In this document: piece after piece, positions 7,082-13,702 of the stretch
How the letters are laid out: every line of letters begins with the position of its first letter
Numbering within the stretch: position 1 is the stretch's first letter
NCBI GenBank assembly: GCA_045660745.1
Contig: JAZREJ010000001.1
Span: 1-13,893 of the forward strand
DNA: 13,893 bases
DNA from: RGIG6353 sp045660745
Lineage (GTDB): Bacteria > Bacillota > Clostridia > Oscillospirales > SIG627
Direction: 5' to 3'
Translations under genes and position numbers: made by a program
Notes under the pieces: generated by a model
Databases searched by the model: none
Seen by the model: the letters and a program-made list of their open reading frames with translations, nothing else
What the model was told of the DNA's origin: nothing

Positions 7082-8554
7082 ATGAAAAGATTCTTTTGCA
7101 CAATACTTGCTTTACTTATGCTGTTGACCTCAGTTTCTCTCTTTTCCTGCGGTAGCGAAGAGGATGGAGAAAGAAACGGTTCTTACGAACAAAAAAAGTA
7201 TGACGAGGACTCCATCTTTTACGAGAGAAGCCTTGTGGCAGACAATCTTCCCGAAAAAGATTTTGGCGGACGCACCTTCCGAGTCGTAAATTATATGCCT
7301 GATGAGATAGTCGTTCCCGAGGAGAAGCGTAATCAGGGTGACCTTATCATGGATGCAAAATTTGCCCGTAACAACACGGTAGAGAATCGCTTCAACGTAA
7401 ATATTGAAGTGGTTTACACGGGCGATATTCACGAGACTTCCGATTACGTTTCAAAGACTGTTCTTGCGGGAAATGATGAGTTCGACTTGCTTATGGGACA
7501 GGTAATGATAACAGGCGGACTTGTTATAAAGAACCTGTTTCTCAACTGGTATGATATTGAGCACATTGATTTTTCAAAGCCATGGTGGTATTCCTGTAAC
7601 GCGGATGAGCTCACCTATGATGGAAAGGCACCTATTGCCATCTCTCATTTGAACCAAAGTGCGGTAGGCGGAGCTTACGCTCTCTATTTCAATAAAAATC
7701 TTGCCGCATCCTACGAGCTCGGTGACCTTTATTCCATCGTTCTTGACGGAAAATGGACCTTTGATAAGCTTCAGGAAATGGTAAAGGATATCTATACTGA
7801 TGACGGCAACGACAAGCGTGACGAAAACGACTTTTACGGCTTCTCACAGATACAGGGAACCGCTCTCAATGCATACCTCTGGGCATTTGATAACCCTATT
7901 TGCGCAAAGGATGAAGAGGGAATACCTCAGGTCGCAGTCAAGACGGACAAGATAAACTCTATCGTACAAAAGATTTATGATTTCTGCTTTAATACCACTG
8001 GCGTATTTTTCGACCCCAATCAGTCTAACAACGCTTCTGTTGCAAATCAACTCTTTTACAACAAGCAGACTATATTTATGATGGCATCTTTGTCATCGGC
8101 GACAGGTGAGAAGCTTCGCAATTTCGAAGACGAATACGGCCTTTTGCCTCTTCCGAAATTCGATGAAAATCAGCCGAAATATCAGACAATGGTTGGAGGA
8201 CACCATACATGCCTTTCTGTCCCCAAGACAGTCACCGATACCGAATTTGTGGGAATCATAACCGAGGCTCTTTCCGCTGAAAGCTGGAAAACTGTTACTC
8301 CCACCATCTATGAGATAGCGCTCAAAACAAGATATCTGCGTGATTCAGAGTCCAAAGAGGTCATGGATATTATAATCGATAACACCGTGTTTGACTTTGG
8401 CTCTGTGTACGATAACTGGAAGGGATTTGCCTTTATGCTCGAGCGTATGATGATGAACAGAAACCCCAATTTCGAGTCTTACTATAAAACACAGTACTCG
8501 AGTGCACGCATTCATTACAAGTCTCTTGTTAAAGCTATGGACAAAATGAAATAA
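7082..8554 (+). CDS. Extracellular solute-binding lipoprotein, array copy 4
   Basis: 490 residues. Lipobox LFSC with Cys23, one residue earlier than in the other copies. It is the first member of the second subgroup: NDEFDL replaces SDEFDL, KPWWY replaces KPWWF, and the C-terminal segment reads FGSVYDNWKGFAF. It keeps intermediate features: GQVMITGG lies between the GQVLETA of copies 1-3 and the GMVMSMGG of copies 5-7, and NFEDEYGLLPLPK is nearer copies 1-3 than the DLEFDYGLIPLPK of copies 5-7. The variable segment reads FFDPNQSNNASVANQLFYNK. An in-frame ATG at 7040 lies inside the promoter between the boxes, so the ATG at 7082 behind AAGGAG is the start. I see no convincing terminator after this copy, so some transcripts may continue into copy 5. 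Confidence 0.9.
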   Translation: MKRFFCTILALLMLLTSVSLFSCGSEEDGERNGSYEQKKYDEDSIFYERSLVADNLPEKDFGGRTFRVVNYMPDEIVVPEEKRNQGDLIMDAKFARNNTVENRFNVNIEVVYTGDIHETSDYVSKTVLAGNDEFDLLMGQVMITGGLVIKNLFLNWYDIEHIDFSKPWWYSCNADELTYDGKAPIAISHLNQSAVGGAYALYFNKNLAASYELGDLYSIVLDGKWTFDKLQEMVKDIYTDDGNDKRDENDFYGFSQIQGTALNAYLWAFDNPICAKDEEGIPQVAVKTDKINSIVQKIYDFCFNTTGVFFDPNQSNNASVANQLFYNKQTIFMMASLSSATGEKLRNFEDEYGLLPLPKFDENQPKYQTMVGGHHTCLSVPKTVTDTEFVGIITEALSAESWKTVTPTIYEIALKTRYLRDSESKEVMDIIIDNTVFDFGSVYDNWKGFAFMLERMMMNRNPNFESYYKTQYSSARIHYKSLVKAMDKMK

Positions 8555-8573
8555 AATTGAGAAAAAAACAAAT

Positions 8574-8621
8574 ATATTTTTGGTGAAAAATATTGAAAAT
8601 ATCTTTTTTGTGTGTTAAAAT
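8574..8621 (+). promoter_or_regulatory. Promoter of copy 5 with adjacent A/T dyad
   Basis: TTGAAA (8593-8598), 17-base spacer, TAAAAT (8616-8621) with TG at 8613-8614 (extended -10). The dyad ATATTTTT-GGTG-AAAAATAT (8574-8593) touches the -35 box. It lacks G/C pairs and a T-tract, so it is not a terminator for copy 4. The ribosome binding site AAAGGA (8641-8646) lies 9 bases before the ATG. Confidence 0.65.
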
Positions 8622-8655
8622 AAAATCAAAATGATAATTGAAAGGAAATTTTCAC

Positions 8656-10134
8656 ATGAAAAAGTATTTATCACTATTCTTGGCAGTGTTAATGCTTATC
8701 TCTACGGCAACTCTTCTTATTGCCTGTGGCGGTAAGGAAGATGACGGTAGCAATTCGGGCTCCGGCGAAATCAAGCAGTATGAAGAGGACTCCATCTTCT
8801 ACGAGAGAAGCCTTGTCTCGGATGATCTCCCGGATATTGACTATGGCGGACGCACGTTCCGTGTAGTTGCAAACGATAAGAGCAACTATTTTATTGAGGA
8901 AGAAAAGCGCAATCAGGGTGACCTTATGGTTGATGCGCGCTTTACACGTAACCAGGCAGTTGAAAACCGCTTCAACGTAAATATTGAGGTTGTTTACGGT
9001 ACCGGTGCTTATTCTGAGGAAGCAGATTACGTTACCAAGACCGTTCTTGCAGGAAATGATGAGTTCGACCTCTTCTCCGGAATGGTAATGTCCATGGGCG
9101 GACTTGTAACCAAGAAGATATTCCTCAACTGGTATGACGTTCCCCATATTGATTTCTCAAAGCCCTGGTGGTATGAGTCAAACTCCACCGACTTGACCTA
9201 TAACGGCAAGGCGCCCATCGCTATTTCTCACCTCAACGGCTCTGCTGTAAGCGGTGCGTACTGTCTTTACTTCAACAAGAACCTTGCGGCATCCTACGAG
9301 CTCGGCGACCTTTATTCTATTGTTCTTGACGGCAAGTGGACCTTTGATAAATTTGCTGAAATGGTAAAGGACATTTATACAGATGACGGTAACGATGAGC
9401 GTGACCTTAACGACTTTTACGGAATGGCTCAAGCAAACGGTACCATTATAAACTCCTATCTTTGGGCGTTTGACAATCCTGTTTGTGTAAAAGATGAAGA
9501 GGGCGTTCCTCAGGTTTCCATCAAAACCGAAAAGATAAATTCTATCATAACCGACCTTTACGACTTCTGCTTTAACAACACCGGTGTTTATTTTGACCAT
9601 ACTACCATTGATGGAAATAATAAGGCATCTTCTCTCTTCCCGTTAGGAAAGTCAATATTCGTTATGGGCAGCATAGGCACCGCAACCTCCAAGACCTACC
9701 GTGACCTTGAGTTTGACTACGGTCTTATCCCGCTTCCCAAGTATGACGAAAACCAGACAAGCTACAAGACCATGGTAGGCGGACACCATTCCGCACTTGC
9801 AGTTCCCAAGACTGCAAGGGACCTTGAGTTTGTCGGAACAATCGTTGAAGCACTCTCCGCTGAGAGCTGGAAGACCGTAACACCTACTCTTTATGAAATC
9901 GCACTTAAGACAAGATATCTCCGTGATGCTGAATCCAAGGAGATCATGGATATGGTTATCGAGGGAACACAGTTCGACTTCGGTACCGTTTATGATAACT
10001 GGCAGGGCTTTGCGTTCTGTATCCAGCGTCTCATGGGACAGCAGAATAACAACTTCGAGTCCTACTATAAGACTCAGTTCTCCAAGGCAAAATATCAGAT
10101 AAAGTCAACCGTTAAGGCAATTGACAAGATCTAA
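8656..10134 (+). CDS. Extracellular solute-binding lipoprotein, array copy 5
   Basis: 492 residues, the longest copy. Lipobox LIAC, Cys24, and a Gly/Ser/Asp linker. Second-subgroup signatures: NDEFDLFSGMVMSMGG, KPWWYES, FGTVYDNWQGFAF. In place of the Glu-Lys of other copies, the post-anchor segment reads LPDIDYGGR. The variable segment YFDHTTIDGNNKASSLFPLG is unique in the array and includes His. The Asp loop is TDDGNDERDLND. A TTG at 8638 would extend the frame by six codons, but AAAGGA at 8641-8646 fits the ATG at 8656. A C-terminal coding stretch (9979-10017) is identical to copy 7, and the terminators of the two genes are also identical in the stem-loop, marking these two as partners in duplication or conversion. 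The ligand is unknown. Confidence 0.9.
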   Translation: MKKYLSLFLAVLMLISTATLLIACGGKEDDGSNSGSGEIKQYEEDSIFYERSLVSDDLPDIDYGGRTFRVVANDKSNYFIEEEKRNQGDLMVDARFTRNQAVENRFNVNIEVVYGTGAYSEEADYVTKTVLAGNDEFDLFSGMVMSMGGLVTKKIFLNWYDVPHIDFSKPWWYESNSTDLTYNGKAPIAISHLNGSAVSGAYCLYFNKNLAASYELGDLYSIVLDGKWTFDKFAEMVKDIYTDDGNDERDLNDFYGMAQANGTIINSYLWAFDNPVCVKDEEGVPQVSIKTEKINSIITDLYDFCFNNTGVYFDHTTIDGNNKASSLFPLGKSIFVMGSIGTATSKTYRDLEFDYGLIPLPKYDENQTSYKTMVGGHHSALAVPKTARDLEFVGTIVEALSAESWKTVTPTLYEIALKTRYLRDAESKEIMDMVIEGTQFDFGTVYDNWQGFAFCIQRLMGQQNNNFESYYKTQFSKAKYQIKSTVKAIDKI

Positions 10135-10143
10135 AAAGAATTT

Positions 10144-10176
10144 AAAGGCAAGCTTCGGCTTGCCTTTTCTTTTTTT
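10144..10176 (+). terminator. Intrinsic terminator of copy 5 (same hairpin as copy 7)
   Basis: AAAGGCAAGC (10144-10153), a stable TTCG loop (10154-10157) closed by C-G, GCTTGCCTTT (10158-10167), then a T-rich tail. The hairpin is base-for-base the same as at 13541-13564. Confidence 0.92.
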
Positions 10177-10243
10177 ACAGAAAGCTGTGACTTTTAAAAA
10201 GCTCCCTTTTTAACCCTTTTAAAACGCTATGATGATACAATAA

Positions 10244-10256
10244 GTCAAATTTTGAC
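10244..10256. promoter_or_regulatory. Candidate operator dyad upstream of copy 6
   Basis: GTCAAA-T-TTTGAC is a perfect 6+1+6 palindrome ending 31 bases before the -35 box of copy 6. It is isolated in otherwise plain A/T-rich sequence. It could be a regulator site or chance. Confidence 0.3.
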
Positions 10257-10287
10257 CATTTCTTTCCCTGTTTTGGCTTAAAATCGG

Positions 10288-10316
10288 TTGCGAAAAGTCT
10301 TAATTTGTGCTAAAAT
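10288..10316 (+). promoter_or_regulatory. Promoter of copy 6
   Basis: TTGCGA (10288-10293), 17-base spacer, TAAAAT (10311-10316) with TG at 10308-10309 (extended -10). GCTAAAAT matches the -10 region of copy 4. The ribosome binding site AAGGGA (10338-10343) lies 9 bases before the ATG. Confidence 0.65.
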
Positions 10317-10352
10317 GATTTAAAATAAATTAGGTCGAAGGGATGTTTTTAC

Positions 10353-11825
10353 ATGAAAAAATATGTATCATTATTATTGGCGGTACTAATGCTTGTTTCA
10401 AGTGCTTCCTTGCTTATTGCTTGCGGCGGCGAAAATAAAAGCGGCTCGGGGGCGGGAGAGATAAAGCAGTATGAGGAGGACTCCATCTTCTACGAAAGAA
10501 GCCTTGTGTCCGATGACCTTCCCGAGAAGGACTACGGCGGACGCACATTCCGTGTTGTGGCTCACAACAGAGCAGAATTTGAGATCCCCGAGGAGAAGCG
10601 CAATCAGGGGGATCTTATCATGGACGCGAAATATGCGCGCAATCAGGCGGTAGAAAACCGATTCAACGTAAAGATAGAGGTCGTTTACGGCGATTCAAAA
10701 TATCAGCAGGAGGCGGATTACGTTACTAAAACAGTTCTTGCGGGAAACGATGAGTTCGACCTTTTCTGCGGTATGGTAATGTCCATGGGCGGCGTTATAC
10801 AAAAGAGACTGTTCCTCAACTGGTATGATATTGAAAACATTGATTTTTCAAAGCCTTGGTGGTATGAGTCAAACTCCACCGAGCTGACCCATGAGGGAAA
10901 ATCGCTTATTGCAATATCTCACCTTGACCAGTCAGCCGTAGGCGGTGCTTACTGTATGTATTTCAATAAGGCACTTGCGTCTTCCTATGAGCTTGGTGAT
11001 ATTTACAGACTTGTTCTCGACGGAAACTGGACCTTTGATAAGCTTGCCGAAATGGTAAAGGATATTTACACCGATGACGGTAACGGTGAGCGTGACATCA
11101 ATGACTTTTACGGTATGGTGCAGTGTCAGGGTACAGCTATAAACGCGTACCTTTGGGCTTTTGATAACTCTGTTTGTTCCAAGGGTGCCGATGGTATTCC
11201 CCAGATAAGCGTTAAGACCGATAAGATAAGCTCTATTGTTTCGGATATGTACGAGTTCTGTTATAACAACAGCGGAGTTTATTTTGACCCCGCGAAATCC
11301 AACGGTGAGGATGAGACAAAAAAGGTTTTCTATGCGGGTAAGGCAATATTCCAGATGGGACAGGTAATTTCTCCAAACAGTAAAGAATTCCGTGATCTTG
11401 AGTTTGACTACGGACTTATTCCTCTTCCCAAGTACGATGAGAGTCAGAAGAATTATATGACCATGGTTGGCGGACAGCATACAGCTCTTGCTATTCCGAA
11501 GACCTGTAAGGATACCGAGTTTGTAGGTACTATTGTTGAGGCTCTTTCTGCGGAAAGCTGGAAGACAGTTACTCCTACTCTTTATGAAATCGCTCTCAAG
11601 ACGAGATACCTTCGTGACTCTCAGTCCAAGGAGATTATGGATATGGTTATCGAAGGCACACAGTTCGACTTCGGTACAGTATATGATAACTGGTTGGGAT
11701 TTGCCTTCATGTTGGAAAAGCTCATGCGCTCACGCAACTCCAATTTCGAATCATATTACCAGAAGAATCTCGGTGCTGCGCGCTATCAGCTTAAGACCAC
11801 TCTTAAAATAATTGAAAAAACCTAA
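10353..11825 (+). CDS. Extracellular solute-binding lipoprotein, array copy 6
   Basis: 490 residues. Lipobox LIAC, Cys24, and a short Gly/Ser linker. It is a sister of copy 7: both carry the insert-like VVAHNRAEFEIPEEK segment and VVYGDSKY in the N-terminal domain, the related variable segments YFDPAKSNGEDETKK and YFDPSKSNTEDESAK, and FQMG in place of the more variable FMM/FVM. Differences from the other copies include ELTHEG (others have DLTY/ELTY), FDNSVCSKGADG (others FDNP) and GGQHTA in place of GGHH. Two 65-bp stretches (10545-10609 and 11604-11668) are identical to copy 7 at the nucleotide level, far above the surrounding similarity, which fits recent gene conversion. It starts at the ATG behind AAGGGA. 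The function is inferred from the family. Confidence 0.9.
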   Translation: MKKYVSLLLAVLMLVSSASLLIACGGENKSGSGAGEIKQYEEDSIFYERSLVSDDLPEKDYGGRTFRVVAHNRAEFEIPEEKRNQGDLIMDAKYARNQAVENRFNVKIEVVYGDSKYQQEADYVTKTVLAGNDEFDLFCGMVMSMGGVIQKRLFLNWYDIENIDFSKPWWYESNSTELTHEGKSLIAISHLDQSAVGGAYCMYFNKALASSYELGDIYRLVLDGNWTFDKLAEMVKDIYTDDGNGERDINDFYGMVQCQGTAINAYLWAFDNSVCSKGADGIPQISVKTDKISSIVSDMYEFCYNNSGVYFDPAKSNGEDETKKVFYAGKAIFQMGQVISPNSKEFRDLEFDYGLIPLPKYDESQKNYMTMVGGQHTALAIPKTCKDTEFVGTIVEALSAESWKTVTPTLYEIALKTRYLRDSQSKEIMDMVIEGTQFDFGTVYDNWLGFAFMLEKLMRSRNSNFESYYQKNLGAARYQLKTTLKIIEKT

Positions 11826-11830
11826 TAATA

Positions 11831-11869
11831 ATTTCCCGTTGCAAAAACGCAACGGGAAATTTTTCTTTA
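11831..11869 (+). terminator. Intrinsic terminator of copy 6
   Basis: ATTTCCCGTTGC (11831-11842) pairs with GCAACGGGAAAT (11849-11860) over loop AAAAAC, a 12-bp stem followed by a T-rich tail. A second, weaker bulged hairpin (GAG-AT-GCTATC at 11915-11925 with GATAGC-CTC at 11955-11963, then five T) lies further on and may act as a backup. Confidence 0.9.
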
Positions 11870-11996
11870 AATAAGAAATTGCTTTGAATGTAACACAAAG
11901 GCTTTGATTCACGGGAGATGCTATCGGAAAAGCTATAACAAATTTATCAATTTTGATAGCCTCTTTTTGAAAAGCATACAAATTTTTAAAAAAAGC

Positions 11997-12025
11997 TTGA
12001 TTTTTTGTAAAATGTGTGATATTAT
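11997..12025 (+). promoter_or_regulatory. Promoter of copy 7
   Basis: TTGATT (11997-12002), 17-base spacer, TATTAT (12020-12025) with TG at 12017-12018 (extended -10). The ribosome binding site GGAGG (12049-12053) lies 5 bases before the ATG. A TAAAAT at 12008 has no good -35 partner. Confidence 0.6.
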
Positions 12026-12058
12026 TTTCTTGTAAAAAATTTATTAACGGAGGACAAA

Positions 12059-13534
12059 ATGAAAAGAATTATATCAATGCTTCTTGCAGTGCTTATGGTA
12101 ATTTCCGCATCGGCTCTTCTTTTTTCTTGCTCAAATAAAGAGGATAGCGGCAAGAAGGCAACGAATGAAGTAAAACAATACGAAGAGGATTCCATCTTTT
12201 ATGAGAGAAGTCTCGTTTCGGACAATCTGCCTGTGAAGGACTACGGCGGACGTACATTCCGTGTTGTGGCTCACAACAGAGCAGAATTTGAGATCCCCGA
12301 GGAGAAGCGCAATCAGGGTGACCTTATTGTGGATGCAAAGTTTGCCCGTAACGGACTTGTTGAAAACCGTTTTAACGTAAAGATCGAGGTCGTTTACGGC
12401 GATTCAAAATACAAGGAGGAAGCAGATTACGTTTCCAAAACTGTCCTTGCGGGCAATGATGAATTTGATCTGTTCGCCGGCATGGTAATGTCAATGGGAG
12501 GTCTTGTTACAAAGAAGCTCTTCCTTAATTGGTACGACATAGAGCATATTGATTTTTCAAAGCCATGGTGGTATGAATCGAATGCTACGAATCTTACATA
12601 CAACGGTAAGTCGCAGATCGCTATTTCCCACTTGAACCAAAGTGCGGTTGGCGGTGCATACTGTCTCTTTTTTAATAAGAATCTTGCCGCATCCTATGAG
12701 CTTGGCGACCTCTACTCAATTGTTCTTGATGGAAAGTGGACCTTTGACAAGCTTACTGAGATGGTAAAGGATCTTTATACCGATGACGGTAACGACGAGC
12801 GTGACCTTAACGACTTTTACGGATTTGCTCAGATGCAGGGAACCGCACTCAATGCATACCTTTGGGCATTTGATAACCCTGTTTGCACAAAGAATGCCGA
12901 AGGAGTTCCCGAGATCAGCGTTAAGACCGATAAGATAGACTCTATTGTTGCTGATTTATACGATTTCTGCTTTAATAACAGCGGTGTTTACTTTGATCCC
13001 AGCAAATCAAATACTGAGGATGAATCTGCAAAGCTGTTCTTTGGAGGTAAGGCAATATTCCAGATGGGTAGCGTTGGTTCTCCAAATTCTAAGTATTACC
13101 GTGACCTCGAATTTGATTTCGGTCTTATTCCTCTTCCCAAGTATGACGAGAATCAGACTCAGTATAAGACAATGGTAGGCGGTCATCATACCGCACTTGC
13201 TATCCCCAAGACCTGCCGTGACACTGAATTTGTAGGTATCATCGTTGAGGCGCTTTCCGCTGAAAGCTGGAAGACCGTAACACCTACTCTTTATGAGATA
13301 GCACTTAAGACAAGATACCTTCGTGACTCTCAGTCCAAGGAGATTATGGATATGGTTATCGAAGGCACACAGTTCGATTTCGGTACCGTTTATGATAACT
13401 GGCAGGGCTTTGCGTTCATGCTTCAAAGACTTATGAGTGATCAGAGCTCTAACTTCCAGTCCTATTATAAGACTAAGCTTCCCATGGCAAACTATCAGCT
13501 CAAGAGCACTATCAAGGCAATAGACAGAATGTAA
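12059..13534 (+). CDS. Extracellular solute-binding lipoprotein, array copy 7
   Basis: 491 residues, the last copy in the array. Lipobox LFSC, Cys24. The N-terminal domain follows copy 6 (VVAHNRAEFEIPEEK, VVYGDSKY). The middle carries AISHLNQSAVGGAYC, as copy 4 does. The C-terminal coding sequence is a patchwork: bases 13313-13377 equal copy 6, and 13379-13417 equal copy 5. The variable segment YFDPSKSNTEDESAK is Asp/Glu/Ser-rich. The Asp loop reads TDDGNDERDLND, as in copy 5. GGAGG 5 bases upstream fixes the start. The terminator is the same hairpin as that of copy 5. An IS200-type element begins within about 70 bases of the terminator, so whether the array continues beyond it cannot be seen. 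Confidence 0.9.
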   Translation: MKRIISMLLAVLMVISASALLFSCSNKEDSGKKATNEVKQYEEDSIFYERSLVSDNLPVKDYGGRTFRVVAHNRAEFEIPEEKRNQGDLIVDAKFARNGLVENRFNVKIEVVYGDSKYKEEADYVSKTVLAGNDEFDLFAGMVMSMGGLVTKKLFLNWYDIEHIDFSKPWWYESNATNLTYNGKSQIAISHLNQSAVGGAYCLFFNKNLAASYELGDLYSIVLDGKWTFDKLTEMVKDLYTDDGNDERDLNDFYGFAQMQGTALNAYLWAFDNPVCTKNAEGVPEISVKTDKIDSIVADLYDFCFNNSGVYFDPSKSNTEDESAKLFFGGKAIFQMGSVGSPNSKYYRDLEFDFGLIPLPKYDENQTQYKTMVGGHHTALAIPKTCRDTEFVGIIVEALSAESWKTVTPTLYEIALKTRYLRDSQSKEIMDMVIEGTQFDFGTVYDNWQGFAFMLQRLMSDQSSNFQSYYKTKLPMANYQLKSTIKAIDRM

Positions 13535-13540
13535 CATTTT

Positions 13541-13567
13541 AAAGGCAAGCTTCGGCTTGCCTTTTTT
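13541..13567 (+). terminator. Intrinsic terminator of copy 7 (same hairpin as copy 5)
   Basis: AAAGGCAAGC (13541-13550), TTCG loop, GCTTGCCTTT (13555-13564), T-rich tail. It begins 6 bases after the stop codon. Confidence 0.92.
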
Positions 13568-13621
13568 ATTGTGTTAACGAATACGCCGCGGTATGCCCCT
13601 CGGTCCAAAAAGCCTTTAGGC

Positions 13622-13650
13622 TTGATTAGAAAAAACAAACCTCCTATGAT
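13622..13650 (+). promoter_or_regulatory. Candidate internal promoter of tnpA
   Basis: TTGATT (13622-13627), 17-base spacer, TATGAT (13645-13650). Transcription would begin near 13657, downstream of the CCTCCT segment that can mask the ribosome binding site. Confidence 0.5.
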
Positions 13651-13693
13651 AGAAATAGTGTAGGTTAGCCAACCGCACTAAAATCAAAGGAGG
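13640..13693 (+). promoter_or_regulatory. Leader stem-loop masking the tnpA ribosome binding site
   Basis: CCTCCT (13640-13645) pairs with AGGAGG (13688-13693), the tnpA ribosome binding site. After one A/A mismatch, TGAT (13647-13650) pairs with ATCA (13683-13686). Inside, TAGTG (13656-13660) pairs with CACTA (13676-13680) and GGTT (13663-13666) with AACC (13671-13674). Leader structures that hide the ribosome binding site are established for IS200 transposase. Confidence 0.65.
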
Positions 13694-13702
13694 GTATCAA
13701 GG

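Larger units (their letters stand above)
2125..13534 (+). repeat. Tandem array of seven paralogous solute-binding lipoprotein genes
   Basis: Seven same-direction paralogues of 485-492 residues start at 2125, 3735, 5398, 7082, 8656, 10353 and 12059. They are separated by 101-233 bases that contain only promoters and terminators. The unit length is about 1.6-1.7 kb, so unit boundaries include the promoter, gene and terminator. Shared control elements (promoters of copies 2 and 3; terminators of copies 5 and 7) show that flanking DNA was duplicated together with the genes. No other gene interrupts the array. Confidence 0.95.

Noticed and set aside
11870..11990. Possible small gene in the 233-base gap before copy 7
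   Set aside because: The only open frame is on the opposite strand, overlaps the copy 6 terminator and the end of copy 6, and lacks a ribosome binding site. The stretch holds a weak second hairpin at most.
2125..13534. A CRISPR array or short-repeat system, suggested by the repeated unit structure
   Set aside because: The repeated unit is a 1.6-1.7 kb gene with promoter and terminator; there are no short direct repeats with unique spacers.
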